Shown piece after piece: positions 16,357 through 25,967 of a stretch of 64,000 nt of DNA. The stretch is from DASSJM01 sp049587975 (GTDB lineage Bacteria; Actinomycetota; UBA4738; HRBIN12), in the NCBI GenBank assembly GCA_049587975.1, contig JBAVEY010000149.1, positions 26,764-90,763 on the forward strand, read 5' to 3'. The position numbers were made by a program, and so were the translations under genes. Under the pieces are notes generated by a model. That model made no database searches and had not been told where the DNA came from. It saw only the letters and a list, made by a program, of their open reading frames with translations. Each line of letters opens with the position of its first letter. The stretch's first letter is position 1.

Positions 16357-17103
16357 ATGGCGATCAAAGGGAAGAGCAAGGGCAGGAGCGCGAAGGCCGT
16401 CACCCGAGGGCCGAAGCCCGTCTATCAACCCGTCAAGAAGCCGCTGCTCGCCAGGCACGAGTTCTGGCTGGTGATCGCGACCATCCTGGGCGTGATGATC
16501 GTCGTCGGTCTGGTCGCCGGGTTCATCGCCGAGCGCAACTCGAGCGCGCAGGACGACCTCGAGCAGCGCATGCGGGCCACGATGAACACGTACACGGGCC
16601 AGATCGACCCGATCCTGACGACGATCGGCCAGGCTCGACCGCCGTCGAGCTTCGACGTGTTCACGGATCTGGCCACGGCGGTCTCGAGCCTCGAGGCCGA
16701 GACCCCGGAGGCGCCCGCCGATCCGCAGGCCCTGAAGCAGACGGCCTCCGACACGGTGACGTCGGCCAAGACCGCCCTCGAGGCCCTCCAGGCGATCGAC
16801 GAGACCGTCCTGATCCGGGACAAGGGGTTCTCGCAGGCCTTCGTCCTGTACGTGATCAACTCGAAGGAGAACTTCGTCAGGGCGATGGTCCTGTACCGGG
16901 AGGCCGCGCAGCTGCTCGAGGTTGCGGCCGACGCTCAAGGTACCGAGCGAGCGGCACTCGCCGCCCGCGCGAAGGGGATCTCGAACGCCGCCAAGGGGAC
17001 CTTCGACCGTGGCTACGCCGATTACGTCGAGGCGCGTACCGAGGCGGGCGTGTTCACGCCGGCCGCGCCGGGGGGGCTCCCCACCCCGACCGGGGCCTCA
17101 TGA
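16357..17103 (+). CDS. Single-pass membrane protein, unknown function
   Basis: 248 residues. It has a basic cytoplasmic N-terminus (1-34, KGKSKGRSAKAVTRGPKPVY), one transmembrane helix (~38-60), then an extracellular helical domain containing DDLEQRMRATMNTYTGQIDP and Ala-rich helices. ATG 16357 lies 11 nt after tatC; the frame is open upstream but that part is a shadow of tatC. The final codon overlaps the next gene by 4 nt. No catalytic motif is seen. Its operon position suggests a link to export or the envelope, by inference only. Confidence 0.75.
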   Translation: MAIKGKSKGRSAKAVTRGPKPVYQPVKKPLLARHEFWLVIATILGVMIVVGLVAGFIAERNSSAQDDLEQRMRATMNTYTGQIDPILTTIGQARPPSSFDVFTDLATAVSSLEAETPEAPADPQALKQTASDTVTSAKTALEALQAIDETVLIRDKGFSQAFVLYVINSKENFVRAMVLYREAAQLLEVAADAQGTERAALAARAKGISNAAKGTFDRGYADYVEARTEAGVFTPAAPGGLPTPTGAS

Positions 17104-17834
17104 CCGACGGGCTCCTCCTGCTCCACGCCTGGCCGATCGATGCCCGGATGTGGCAGCAGCAGCTCGCCGCGCTGCCGGACGGTCTGCCCGTGGCCGCCCC
17201 CCATCTGCCGGGGTTCGGCGGCGCCGAGCCGGCGGGCCACGTCATGACGATGCGCGCGGCCGCCGAGCGGTCCCTGGCGGCGATGGGGGAGGCCGGACTC
17301 GACCGGGCGGTGGTGTGCGGCCTGTCGATGGGCGGGTACGTGGCGTTCGAGATCTGGCGGCGGGCGAGCGACCGGGTGCTCGGGCTCGTGCTGGCCAACA
17401 CGCGCGCCGTGGCGGATGTGCCCGCGGCCGCCGAGGCGCGGCGAACGCTCGCCGAGCGGCTGCGAGCGGACGGCAACGTCGTCGCCGACGAGCCGCCGCC
17501 GCTGCTGTCGGAGGCTGCGCCACAGGAGCTCCGGGAGCGGGTCCACGGATGGATCCGGGAGCAGACACCGGACGCGATCGCCGCGGCGCTGCTCGGGATG
17601 GCGGAGCGACCCGACTCGACGGGAGATCTCGCGAGCATCCGGGTTCCAACCCTCATCCTCACGTCGACCGAGGACCGCATGATCGCTCCCGAGGTCTCGG
17701 CCGAGATGGCCGGCCTCATCCCGCGGGGACGTCTCGAGACGATCGAGGGCGCCGGGCACCTGTCGAACCTCGAGGCGCCCGAGGCGTTCGACGCGGCGCT
17801 GCTCGAGCACCTGGCCGCCTGCGGCATCGGCTGA
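17100..17834 (+). CDS. Alpha/beta-hydrolase
   Basis: A 244-residue alpha/beta-hydrolase fold protein. It has an oxyanion region LLLHAWPID, nucleophile elbow GLSMGG with Ser76, a probable acid in LTSTEDRM, and a His in GAGHLSN near the C-terminus. The family includes esterases, haloperoxidase-like enzymes and lactonases; the substrate cannot be assigned. ATGA overlap with the preceding membrane protein gene implies co-translation. Confidence 0.85.
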   Translation: MTDGLLLLHAWPIDARMWQQQLAALPDGLPVAAPHLPGFGGAEPAGHVMTMRAAAERSLAAMGEAGLDRAVVCGLSMGGYVAFEIWRRASDRVLGLVLANTRAVADVPAAAEARRTLAERLRADGNVVADEPPPLLSEAAPQELRERVHGWIREQTPDAIAAALLGMAERPDSTGDLASIRVPTLILTSTEDRMIAPEVSAEMAGLIPRGRLETIEGAGHLSNLEAPEAFDAALLEHLAACGIG

Positions 17835-17875
17835 GCCCTCGCCGCCCCGCGTCCCGAGGTTGGGGAAGGCGCCCG

Positions 17876-17881
17876 TAGACT
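17876..17881 (+). promoter_or_regulatory. -10 hexamer TAGACT for helY (leaderless)
   Basis: TAGACT lies 7 nt before GTG 17889, with no Shine-Dalgarno. Confidence 0.5.
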
Positions 17882-17888
17882 CGGGTCC

Positions 17889-20543
17889 GTGACCGATCCC
17901 GCGCGGTTCGCCGCCCAGTACCCATTCGCGCTCGACGGGTTCCAGATGCGCGCCATCGAGGCGCTCGACGTGGGCGAGTCCGTGCTGGTCGCCGCCCCGA
18001 CCGGTTCGGGCAAGACCGTGGTGGCCGAGTTCGCCGTCGATCGCGCGATCGCGCGGGACGGCAAGTGCTTCTACACGACGCCGCTGAAGGCGCTGTCGAA
18101 CCAGAAGTTCGGCGACCTCGTCGCGCGGCTCGGGGCGGCCAAGGTCGGGCTCCTCACCGGCGACAACGCGATCAACGGGGACGCCCCGGTGGTGGTTATG
18201 ACGACCGAGGTCCTCCGCAACATGCTGTACGAGCGCAGCGACGCGCTCGACGGCCTCGTCACGGTGGTGATGGACGAGGTGCACTACCTCCAGGACCCGT
18301 ACCGGGGGGGTGTGTGGGAGGAGGTCCTGATCCACCTGCCGCTGTCGATCTCGGTCGTGTGCCTGTCGGCCACGATCTCGAACGCGGAGGAGTTCGGGGA
18401 GTGGATCGGCACGCTGCGGGGTCCGACCCGCGTCGTGATCGAGGAGAAGCGGCCGGTGCCGCTCGAACACCATTACCTGGTCGGGCACGACCTGCACCCG
18501 ATGCACGTCGAGCAGGACGGGCAGCTCATCCCCAATCCGTACGTCGTCTCCCTCGACCGTCAGGAGGTGCGATACAAGACCTACTATCGGCGAGGGTCCG
18601 GGACGGCCCAGCACCAGCGGATCGCGAGGCCACGAGAGGGGCATCGCCGCGCCTTCGTCCCCCGCCGCGAGGACGTGGTCGAGGTGCTGTCCGACCAAGG
18701 GCTGCTGCCCGCGATCTACTTCGTGTTCAGCCGCGCCGGGTGTGCGCGCAGCGTCGAGTGGCTCATGGGGGCGGGCGTCCGGCTGACGACGAGCGAAGAG
18801 GGCGTCCGGATCCGCACGTTCGCCGAGATGCGCGCCGCCTGGATGGAGGAGGAGGATCTGAAGACCCTCGGCTTCTACGACTTCCAGGACGCCCTCGCCG
18901 CTGGCATCGCCGCCCACCACGCGGGGATGCTCCCGGTGTTCAAGGAGACGGTGGAGGAGTTGTTCGAGGCCGGGCTGGTGCGGGTCGTGTTCGCCACCGA
19001 GACCCTGTCGCTCGGGATCAACATGCCGGCGAGGTCGGTCGTGATCGAGGATCTGTGGAAGTTCCAGGGCGAGCGGCATGAGCTGCTCACACCTGGCGAA
19101 TACACGCAGCTGACGGGACGCGCGGGGAGGCGTGGGATCGACGAGCTCGGGCACGCGGTGGTCGTGGTCCAGCGCAACGTCCCGTTCGAACGGGTGGCGT
19201 CGCTCGCGTCAACCAGGACCTACGAGCTCACGTCCTCGTTCCGGCCCTCGTACAACATGGCGGTGAACCTCGTGCGCAACTACACGCGAGACGAGGCTCA
19301 CCACCTGTTGAACTCCTCTTTCGCACAGTTCCTCGCCGACCGCGGCGTGGTCACGCTCGAGCGCGAGCTCGAACGCGACCGGTCCCAGCTCACCGGCGTC
19401 CGAGACCAGATGCGGTGCCACCTGGGGGACTTCGCCGAGTACTGGGTGCTGCGGGAGAAGGCCACGAGCGTGCGCGACGAGTTCCGCAAGGGCCGGGAGC
19501 GTACGCGAGGCGACGCGATCCGGCAGGCCCTCGCGTCGCTGCGCCCCGGCGACGTGATCTTCGTCCCGCGGGCTCGGCGGCGAGGTCTCGCGGTGGTCCT
19601 CTCCAGCCGTGAGGGACGGCCGACCGTGCTCGCGCAGGACCGGAAGTTCTTCCGCCTGTCGGCCAGGGATTTCCAGGATGCACCCGCGGTCCTGTCGAAG
19701 ATCCCGCTCCCACGATCAGGGAGCGTTCGGAGCGCGCGGTACCGTCGCGATCTGGCGGCCAAGCTCGTCGCGCTCGATGTCCGTCCTCCCCGCAAGACGC
19801 GAGCGGCCATGGACGCACGGGTGGAGCGCGAGGCCGCGCGGTTCGAGCGCCAGGCGGAGTCTCACCCGTGCCATGCGTGCCCCGACCGGCCGGCCCACGA
19901 GCGCTGGGCGACCCGCAGCTCCCAGATCGAGCAGCAGATCCGGGGGCTGGAGCGGCGGATCCGAACTCGCACCGAGACCCTGGCCCGGCAGTTCGAACGG
20001 GTGCTGGCCGTCCTCGAGGAGCTGGGATACGTGCGCGCGTTCGCGATCGAGCCGAAGGGCCGCGGACTCGCGCGGATCTACGGCGAGGGCGACATCCTGA
20101 TGGCGGAGGCGCTGGACGAGGGGCTGCTCGACGGGCTCGAGCCGTCCGAGGTGGCGGCGGTCGTCTCGACGATCGTGTACGAGTCGCGCGAGCGCAACCC
20201 GAGGACCGCCGAGATGCCGACACCGGCGTCGGCCGAGCGCTACCGCAGGTTCCAGGGGCTCTGGCGTCGGATCCGCGAAGCCGAGGACCGTCACCAGGTC
20301 GAGCTGTGCCGCGAGCTCGACGAGGGGTTCGCGGCGCCGATCCACCGGTGGGCCGCGGGCGAGGCCCTGGAGGACGTCCTGCGCGAGACGGACATGTCGC
20401 CGGGCGACTTCGTCCGGACCTGCAAGCAGGTGCTCGACCTGCTCCGTCAGATCGAGGACGTGGCGGCAGGAGAGATCTCGGCGGTGGTGCGGCGCGCACG
20501 GGACGCCGTGAACCGCGGGGTCGTCGCCTATACGGGGGTGTGA
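17889..20543 (+). CDS. helY: Ski2/Mtr4-like DExH RNA helicase HelY
   Basis: An 884-residue superfamily 2 helicase. Walker A APTGSGKT is at 36-43, DExH box MDEVH at 128-132, and motif VI QLTGRAGRRG begins at Gln407. The C-terminal half contains the DSHCT-type helical region and a coiled segment, as in actinobacterial HelY. A cluster CHACPDRPAH in the insertion may bind metal. The likely role is RNA unwinding for turnover. helY near tatA-tatC and pafBC is also the mycobacterial order. Confidence 0.9.
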   Translation: MTDPARFAAQYPFALDGFQMRAIEALDVGESVLVAAPTGSGKTVVAEFAVDRAIARDGKCFYTTPLKALSNQKFGDLVARLGAAKVGLLTGDNAINGDAPVVVMTTEVLRNMLYERSDALDGLVTVVMDEVHYLQDPYRGGVWEEVLIHLPLSISVVCLSATISNAEEFGEWIGTLRGPTRVVIEEKRPVPLEHHYLVGHDLHPMHVEQDGQLIPNPYVVSLDRQEVRYKTYYRRGSGTAQHQRIARPREGHRRAFVPRREDVVEVLSDQGLLPAIYFVFSRAGCARSVEWLMGAGVRLTTSEEGVRIRTFAEMRAAWMEEEDLKTLGFYDFQDALAAGIAAHHAGMLPVFKETVEELFEAGLVRVVFATETLSLGINMPARSVVIEDLWKFQGERHELLTPGEYTQLTGRAGRRGIDELGHAVVVVQRNVPFERVASLASTRTYELTSSFRPSYNMAVNLVRNYTRDEAHHLLNSSFAQFLADRGVVTLERELERDRSQLTGVRDQMRCHLGDFAEYWVLREKATSVRDEFRKGRERTRGDAIRQALASLRPGDVIFVPRARRRGLAVVLSSREGRPTVLAQDRKFFRLSARDFQDAPAVLSKIPLPRSGSVRSARYRRDLAAKLVALDVRPPRKTRAAMDARVEREAARFERQAESHPCHACPDRPAHERWATRSSQIEQQIRGLERRIRTRTETLARQFERVLAVLEELGYVRAFAIEPKGRGLARIYGEGDILMAEALDEGLLDGLEPSEVAAVVSTIVYESRERNPRTAEMPTPASAERYRRFQGLWRRIREAEDRHQVELCRELDEGFAAPIHRWAAGEALEDVLRETDMSPGDFVRTCKQVLDLLRQIEDVAAGEISAVVRRARDAVNRGVVAYTGV

Positions 20544-20575
20544 ACGGCCGGCCGGCGCGCGCGCGGGCCCCGAAG

Positions 20576-20581
20576 TAGGAT
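20576..20581 (+). promoter_or_regulatory. -10 hexamer TAGGAT deciding the lipid kinase start
   Basis: TAGGAT overlaps an upstream ATG at 20580 but lies 7 nt before ATG 20589, so 20589 is the likely leaderless start. Confidence 0.5.
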
Positions 20582-20588
20582 GCGCGCG

Positions 20589-21518
20589 ATGTCGACGCCG
20601 TACGGACCGCTCACCGTCATCGTGAACCCGCACGCGGGCCGGCGCCACGTGGGCGACGAGATCCCGGAGCTCCAACGGACGCTGCAGTCACGGGGCCTGC
20701 CCTACCGGCTGTTCCGGACCGAGGGCCGCGGCGACGCCACCAGGTTCGCCCAGGAAGCGCTCGGTTCCGGCGGACGGTTCGTGGTCGCCGTCGGCGGCGA
20801 CGGGACGGTGCACGAGGTCGTGAACGGCATGTTCGACGACGAGGGCAAGCCCATCGTGCCGGATCCGGTCCTGGGCGTCGTGGCGGCCGGGAGCGGCTGC
20901 GACTTCGTCCGGACCTTCGGGCTCCCGGGCGACGCGACCCGCGCGTGCCACCACCTCGCCGGCGACAACACCTACCCGCTCGACGTCGGGAAGATCACGT
21001 ACACGACGTCCGCCGGCGACCGCGCGACCCGGTACTTCGTGAACGTCGCGGAGGCCGGCCTCGGCGCGGCCGTGGCCGCGCGCGCCGAACGCATGTCGCC
21101 GAGGTTCGGCCAGTCGAAGTACTTCGTCGGCTTCTGGCTCGAGCTCCCGAGGTTCCGTCTCGCGAACGTGCGGGTGCAGGCCGACCGGAAGACGTACGAG
21201 GGCCCCGCCTTCCTCGTCGTGGTCGGGAACGGGCAGTACTACGGGGGCGGCATGAAGATCTCGCCCCGCTCGTACCCCGGCGACGGGGTCCTGGACGTGC
21301 TCGTGTTCAAGGGCCCGAAATCCGACTCGTTCACGATGATCCCGAGGATCTATCGGGGCGAGCACATCCCGCACGATCACGTCGAGGAGCTCCGTGTGAA
21401 GCACGAGCTCGTGATCGAGGCGGACCGTCCCCTGCCGCTCGAATCGGACGGCGAGGTGCTCGGGACCACCCCCGCGACCATCGAGATCGTCGCCCAACCG
21501 ATCCAGATGAAGCTATGA
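20589..21518 (+). CDS. Diacylglycerol/sphingosine-kinase-family lipid kinase
   Basis: 309 residues of the DagK/YegS family. The N-terminal NAD-kinase-like fold has IVNPHAG near residues 11-17 and the nucleotide loop VGGDGTVHEVVNG. The C-terminal beta domain ends with the typical DGE segment ESDGEVLG. Such enzymes phosphorylate diacylglycerol or a related lipid at the membrane. ATG 20589 is chosen over ATG 20580 because a -10 hexamer overlaps the latter. Its stop overlaps the next start by 4 nt. Confidence 0.88.
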   Translation: MSTPYGPLTVIVNPHAGRRHVGDEIPELQRTLQSRGLPYRLFRTEGRGDATRFAQEALGSGGRFVVAVGGDGTVHEVVNGMFDDEGKPIVPDPVLGVVAAGSGCDFVRTFGLPGDATRACHHLAGDNTYPLDVGKITYTTSAGDRATRYFVNVAEAGLGAAVAARAERMSPRFGQSKYFVGFWLELPRFRLANVRVQADRKTYEGPAFLVVVGNGQYYGGGMKISPRSYPGDGVLDVLVFKGPKSDSFTMIPRIYRGEHIPHDHVEELRVKHELVIEADRPLPLESDGEVLGTTPATIEIVAQPIQMKL

Positions 21519-22615
21519 ACGCCGAGCGCTATGCGGAGCGACGGCGCCGGGTCACGGAGGCCTTCGAGGATGTCGGGCTCGCCGGGCTCCTCGTGTCGCC
21601 GGGGCCCGATCTCGCGTACCTGACGGGCCACGCGCCGATGCCGCTCGAGCGTCTCACGCTGCTCATGCTCATTTCGGGCCGAGATCCCGTGTTCGTGGTC
21701 CCGACGCTCGAGCGGCCGCTCGCCGCCTCGGCCGTGGGGGCCTCGGGCCTGGAGGTCCTGGACTGGCGCGACGGGGCGGACGACCCGTACGAGCTCGTGG
21801 GCGGGCTGCTCGGGCCGGGCCGGTACGCCGTGACGGACCGGACCTGGGCCTCGCACCTACTCGCGCTGGAAGAGGCCGCCACCGGTCGCGGTTTCGTCGC
21901 CGCCGGGACGGCCCTGCCGCTCCTGCGCGCCGTGAAGGACGCGGACGAGATCGAGCGGCTCAGGGCCGCGGGGCGGGCGGCCGACGGCGCGTTCGACGAC
22001 GTGGTCGCGTTGCCGTTCGCGGGGCGCACCGAGGCCGAGATCTCCCTCGAACTCGATCGCCTTCTCCGCGAGCACGGCCATCAGCGCGTCGATTTCGCCG
22101 TGGTGGGTTCGGGGCCCAACGCCGCGTCGAGCCACCACGTGCCGGGGGAGCGACGCCTCGAACCGGGAGACGCGGTGGTGATGGACTTCGGCGGCGTTCG
22201 GGACGACTACTGCTCCGATATCACGAGGACGGTGTTCGTCGGCGCAGCCTCGGACGAGCAACGGGAGGTCTACGGGATCGTCCGCGCGGCCCAGCAGGCG
22301 GCGTTCGAGGCCGTCCGGCCGGGGGTTCTCGCCCAAGAGGTCGACCGGGCCGCGCGCGGGGTCATCGCCGACGCCGGCTACGGGGACCGGTTCGTGCACC
22401 GCACGGGGCACGGGATCGGGCTCGAGGTCCACGAGCCCCCGTACATCGTCGAGGGCAACGAGACTCCGCTCGCGGCCGGCATGGCCTTCTCGGACGAGCC
22501 GGGGATCTACCTCGAGGGTCGGTTCGGGGTCCGGATCGAGGATCAGGTCGCGGTCACCGCCGACGGGGCCGAGCGGTTGAACGAGGCCAGCCGCGATCTG
22601 ACCGTCGTGGCCTGA
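21515..22615 (+). CDS. M24-family aminopeptidase P/Xaa-Pro dipeptidase-like peptidase
   Basis: A 366-residue pita-bread metallopeptidase. The N-terminal creatinase-like domain (1-125) is followed by the catalytic domain. The five metal ligands are all present: Asp in VVMDFGG, Asp in CSDITRTV, His in GTGHGIGLEVHEPP, Glu in FSDEPGIYL and Glu in GVRIEDQV. It probably removes N-terminal residues before proline. ATG 21515 overlaps the lipid-kinase stop; the open frame upstream is shadow. Confidence 0.92.
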   Translation: MNAERYAERRRRVTEAFEDVGLAGLLVSPGPDLAYLTGHAPMPLERLTLLMLISGRDPVFVVPTLERPLAASAVGASGLEVLDWRDGADDPYELVGGLLGPGRYAVTDRTWASHLLALEEAATGRGFVAAGTALPLLRAVKDADEIERLRAAGRAADGAFDDVVALPFAGRTEAEISLELDRLLREHGHQRVDFAVVGSGPNAASSHHVPGERRLEPGDAVVMDFGGVRDDYCSDITRTVFVGAASDEQREVYGIVRAAQQAAFEAVRPGVLAQEVDRAARGVIADAGYGDRFVHRTGHGIGLEVHEPPYIVEGNETPLAAGMAFSDEPGIYLEGRFGVRIEDQVAVTADGAERLNEASRDLTVVA

Positions 22616-22637
22616 CGATCCGGTCTCGGGGTCGCGG

Positions 22638-24026
22638 CTAGACGCGGGGGCGGACCTTCGTCCCTTCGGGCGTGTCCATCACCTCGAGGCCCATCGCCTG
22701 GAGCCGGTCGCGGATCTCGTCGCTCCTCGCGAAGTCCTTGGCGGCCCGCGCCGCGTCGCGCTCGGCCACGAGCGCGAGGACCTCCGCGGTCGGCTCGAAT
22801 CCCTCGCGGGCCTCGCGCTCCAGGTCGAGGCCCAAGATCTCGTCCCAGGAGGCGAGCAGGCCGTACTTCTCGGCGTCGGGGACGGCCGCGCCCACGGTCT
22901 CGTTCAGCACGACGAGCGCCCGGGGCAGGTCGAGATCGTCGGCGACGGCCGCGCGGAACCTCGCGTCCAGCGCCTTCGCGGCTTCCGAGCGTTGCTCGGT
23001 CCCCGGCGCCCAGCTCGCCATCCGGCGGCGGAGGTCGGCCAGCCGCCGATGCTGACCCTCGAGCGCCTCCCAGCTGAAGTCCATCTCGCTCCGGTACCGG
23101 GTGCCGAAGCAGAGCAGCCGGTACGCGAGCGGGTCGACGCCCTGCTCGGCGAGGTCGGTGACGCGGTAGATGTTCTTCGCTGACTTCGCCATCTTCTGGC
23201 CGCTCATCTGCAGGAACCCGCCGTGCACCCAGGTCGTGACCACCTGGTGCCCCACCGCCGCCTCGGACTGCGCGATCTCGTCCTCGTGGTGCGGGAACTT
23301 GTTGTCGTTGCCACCCGTGTGGATGTCGAACCGGTCGCCGAGGTGCTTCATGGACATCGCCGAGCACTCGATGTGCCACCCGGGGTAGCCGTCGCCCCAC
23401 GGGCTCGGCCAGCGCAGGGCGCGGTTGGGGCCGGCCTTCTTCCACAGGGCGAAGTCCTCGGGATGCCGCTTGGCCGGGTCGACCGCCACCTCCTGCCGGT
23501 GGCCGGCACGGAGCTGGTCGAGCGTGTTGCCCGAGAGCTTGCCGTAGCCGGGGAACGTGGTGACGTCGTAGTAGACGGTGCCGTCGACCTCGTACGCGTG
23601 ACCCTTCTCGAGCAGCGTCTGGATCACCTTGATCATGTCCTCGATGTGGTCGGTGGCGCGCGGGTACAGGTCGGCCGGCTCGATCCCGACGAGCTCTGCG
23701 TCGTGGTGGAAAGCATCCGTGTACTTCTGCGCGATCTCGAACGCCGACAGGCCCTCGTCGGCCTCGGCGAGCTCCATCTTGTCCCTGCCGGTGTCCGAGA
23801 CCTCGTCCGTCATGTGTCCGACGTCGGTGATGTTCATGATCCAATGGACCGCGAACCCCTCGAACCGGAGCGCGCGACGGATCAGGTCCCCGAGCATGAA
23901 CGAGCGCATGTTCCCGATGTGGATGTAGCGGTAGACCGTGGGGCCGCACGAGTAGATCTTCACCGTCTCCCCGTCGACCGGGGAGACGTCGTGCAGCTCG
24001 CGCGTGAGGGAGTCGTACAGGCGCAC
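22638..24026 (-). CDS. cysS: Cysteinyl-tRNA synthetase
   Basis: A 462-residue class I synthetase charging tRNA-Cys. Visible: the zinc Cys in YSCGPTVYRYIHIGN (HIGN signature), WHIECSAMSMKHLG, HTGGNDNKFPHHEDE with zinc ligands, and a KMAKSAKN signature in place of the usual KMSKS. The C-terminal helical domain is complete. Length favours CysS over the shorter mycothiol ligase MshC, which lacks this C-terminal extension. GTG 24026 has a TATGCT -10 nine nt upstream. Confidence 0.92.
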   Translation of the reverse strand: MRLYDSLTRELHDVSPVDGETVKIYSCGPTVYRYIHIGNMRSFMLGDLIRRALRFEGFAVHWIMNITDVGHMTDEVSDTGRDKMELAEADEGLSAFEIAQKYTDAFHHDAELVGIEPADLYPRATDHIEDMIKVIQTLLEKGHAYEVDGTVYYDVTTFPGYGKLSGNTLDQLRAGHRQEVAVDPAKRHPEDFALWKKAGPNRALRWPSPWGDGYPGWHIECSAMSMKHLGDRFDIHTGGNDNKFPHHEDEIAQSEAAVGHQVVTTWVHGGFLQMSGQKMAKSAKNIYRVTDLAEQGVDPLAYRLLCFGTRYRSEMDFSWEALEGQHRRLADLRRRMASWAPGTEQRSEAAKALDARFRAAVADDLDLPRALVVLNETVGAAVPDAEKYGLLASWDEILGLDLEREAREGFEPTAEVLALVAERDAARAAKDFARSDEIRDRLQAMGLEVMDTPEGTKVRPRV

Positions 24027-24035
24027 CGTCTCGCA

Positions 24036-24041
24036 AGCATA
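24036..24041 (-). promoter_or_regulatory. -10 hexamer TATGCT for cysS (leaderless)
   Basis: On the minus strand TATGCT lies 9 nt before GTG 24026, without a Shine-Dalgarno. Confidence 0.5.
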
Positions 24042-24066
24042 GCGTCGGGGTCCGCGAGGTCGGTCG

Positions 24067-25902
24067 CTACGCCGGCGGCGGAGCGTCCGGACGCGGCGGG
24101 GGCGGCCGGTGGCCGTTGCCGCCGCCGGGCCGCCCGTTCCCCTCGGGTTCGAAACCGCTCCCGTCGTCCGCGCCCGTCACCGGGACCTCGATCGGCTCGC
24201 GCTCGCCGAGCTCGGCCATGAGCACCTCGATCTCGTCGCCGACGAGCTCCTCCCGTTCGAAGAGGGCATCGCGGACGCCCTCGACCACGTGGCGCTTCTT
24301 GAGCAGGAGGTTGCGGACGTTGTCGCGGCAGTCGTTCAAGATCGCGTCGATCTCCTTGCGGCGATCGCCGTCCGAGAGCACGACCCCGATCGGATCCATC
24401 TCGCCGTACGGCCCGGGCCCCGAGGCCGCGGCCGAGATCAGGCTGCGCCCCATCCCGTACACGCCCACGTACGCCGCCGCGTTGCGGGTCGCGTTCACGA
24501 GATCCGATGACGGCCCCGAGGTCGTCTGGCCGTACCAGATCTCCTCGGCCACCAGGCCGGCGAGCGAGACCTGGATGCGTGCCAGCAGCTGCTTCTGGGT
24601 CCGAAGGAACATCTCCTCGATCTCCTGCGTGGAGACCAGGCCGAGCGCCGACTCGCGCTTCTGGATCGTGATGACCTGGATCTGCAGCTCCTCGCGTTCC
24701 AGCGCGTACGAGGCGACCGCGTGGGCGCCCTCGTGGACCGCGACCATCGCCTTCTCGCGGGGCGAGTACTTGACCGGCTGCTTGAGCCCGATCTCCTCGC
24801 TCAGCTTCGCCTGCCACAGGTCGTCCCAGCGCAGCGCGTCACGCCCGTCCTGGAGCGCGAACAGCAGGGCCTCGTTCACGATGTTCTTGAGAGATGCCGG
24901 CGAGTAGCCGACGGTCATGCGCGAGAGCTTCGGGTAGTCGATCGGCTCGTGCCGCACCTTGGCCAGGTAGTACTCGAGGATGTCCTGGCGCCCCTCCGCG
25001 TCGGGCAGGCCGACGTGGATCTTGCGGTCGAACCGACCGGGCCGGATCAGCGCCGGATCCAGGGTGGACGCGCGGTTGGTCGCCCCGATCACGAGGATGT
25101 TGTAGAAGGGCACCTTCGGCTTGGCGCGGAACGCGATCCGCCGCACGTGACGCCACAGACCCCGTGGCACCGTGAAGCCGTCCATCTGCACGAGCAGCTC
25201 GTTGATCACGCCCATCCCGCCGCCGCCGTTCATGCCGGCGCCCATGAAGATCCGGTCCGTCGCGCGATCGCCTGCGGTGCGGTCCGTCGACACCGCGCCT
25301 CGCGAACCGACCGCGTCGATCTCGTCGATGAAGATCACGGACCCGCCGTACTTGTCCGACATCACGCGGCCCTTCTTGAACAGCTTGCGAACCTTCAGGT
25401 TCCCGATGCCCATGAACATGTTCGCGAAGCCGGAGCCCGTGGCGAACAGGAACGGCACGCCGGAGGCGCCCGCGATCGCCTTGGCCATCAACGTCTTCCC
25501 GGTGCCCGGCGGACCCTCGAACAGGATGCCGTGCGGCGGGTAGCCGCCCATCTGCTTGAAGTCCTTGAAGCCCTCGAAGACGCGGAGGACCTCCTTGGTC
25601 GACTCCACGGCGGCGGGCTGCCCTCGCACGTCGTCGAACGACGTGTCGTACTCGTTCGGGTAGATCACATAGTCGTTGCCGCGCGACAGGAACCAGAACA
25701 GCGCGCCGAACTGCAGGATGATGAAGAAGACCAGGATCAGTGCCTGCAGCATGAAGGGCCGCAGCTGGGTGACCACGAGCGAGGGGTTGCTGAGCGATTG
25801 GCTGGGGGACAACCCCATGAAGAGCCAGGCCGCGAACATGTAGATCGCGAGCACCCACGCCGCGCGCTTGAGCCAGCGGCCGTACCGGCGGTACTCATCC
25901 AT
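24067..25902 (-). CDS. Divergent FtsH-type membrane AAA metalloprotease
   Basis: 611 residues: two N-terminal transmembrane helices (~13-30, ~51-72) with a short loop, AAA module with Walker A GPPGTGKT (130-137), Walker B VIFIDEIDAVG and sensor VIGATNR, then a zinc-protease domain. The zinc motif reads His390-Glu-Gly-Ala-His394, keeping HExxH but not the usual HEAGH, and the third-ligand region SGPSSDL is present. A basic ~25-residue insertion follows MDGF before the sensor, with a Gly-rich loop ahead of it. The tail is Pro/Gly-rich. GGGAGG is 9 nt before ATG 25902. It may be a second FtsH with specialised substrates. Confidence 0.88.
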   Translation of the reverse strand: MDEYRRYGRWLKRAAWVLAIYMFAAWLFMGLSPSQSLSNPSLVVTQLRPFMLQALILVFFIILQFGALFWFLSRGNDYVIYPNEYDTSFDDVRGQPAAVESTKEVLRVFEGFKDFKQMGGYPPHGILFEGPPGTGKTLMAKAIAGASGVPFLFATGSGFANMFMGIGNLKVRKLFKKGRVMSDKYGGSVIFIDEIDAVGSRGAVSTDRTAGDRATDRIFMGAGMNGGGGMGVINELLVQMDGFTVPRGLWRHVRRIAFRAKPKVPFYNILVIGATNRASTLDPALIRPGRFDRKIHVGLPDAEGRQDILEYYLAKVRHEPIDYPKLSRMTVGYSPASLKNIVNEALLFALQDGRDALRWDDLWQAKLSEEIGLKQPVKYSPREKAMVAVHEGAHAVASYALEREELQIQVITIQKRESALGLVSTQEIEEMFLRTQKQLLARIQVSLAGLVAEEIWYGQTTSGPSSDLVNATRNAAAYVGVYGMGRSLISAAASGPGPYGEMDPIGVVLSDGDRRKEIDAILNDCRDNVRNLLLKKRHVVEGVRDALFEREELVGDEIEVLMAELGEREPIEVPVTGADDGSGFEPEGNGRPGGGNGHRPPPPRPDAPPPA

Positions 25903-25967
25903 GGCGATCGACCTCCCGGGCTGCGGTCGTTCGCCCGAGTCTACGCCGAGACCCCGGCGCCCGCCGC

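Noticed and set aside
17022..19154. A 710-codon minus-strand frame opposite the hydrolase and helY
   Set aside because: Same reason: complete overlap with well-supported genes and no recognisable motif.
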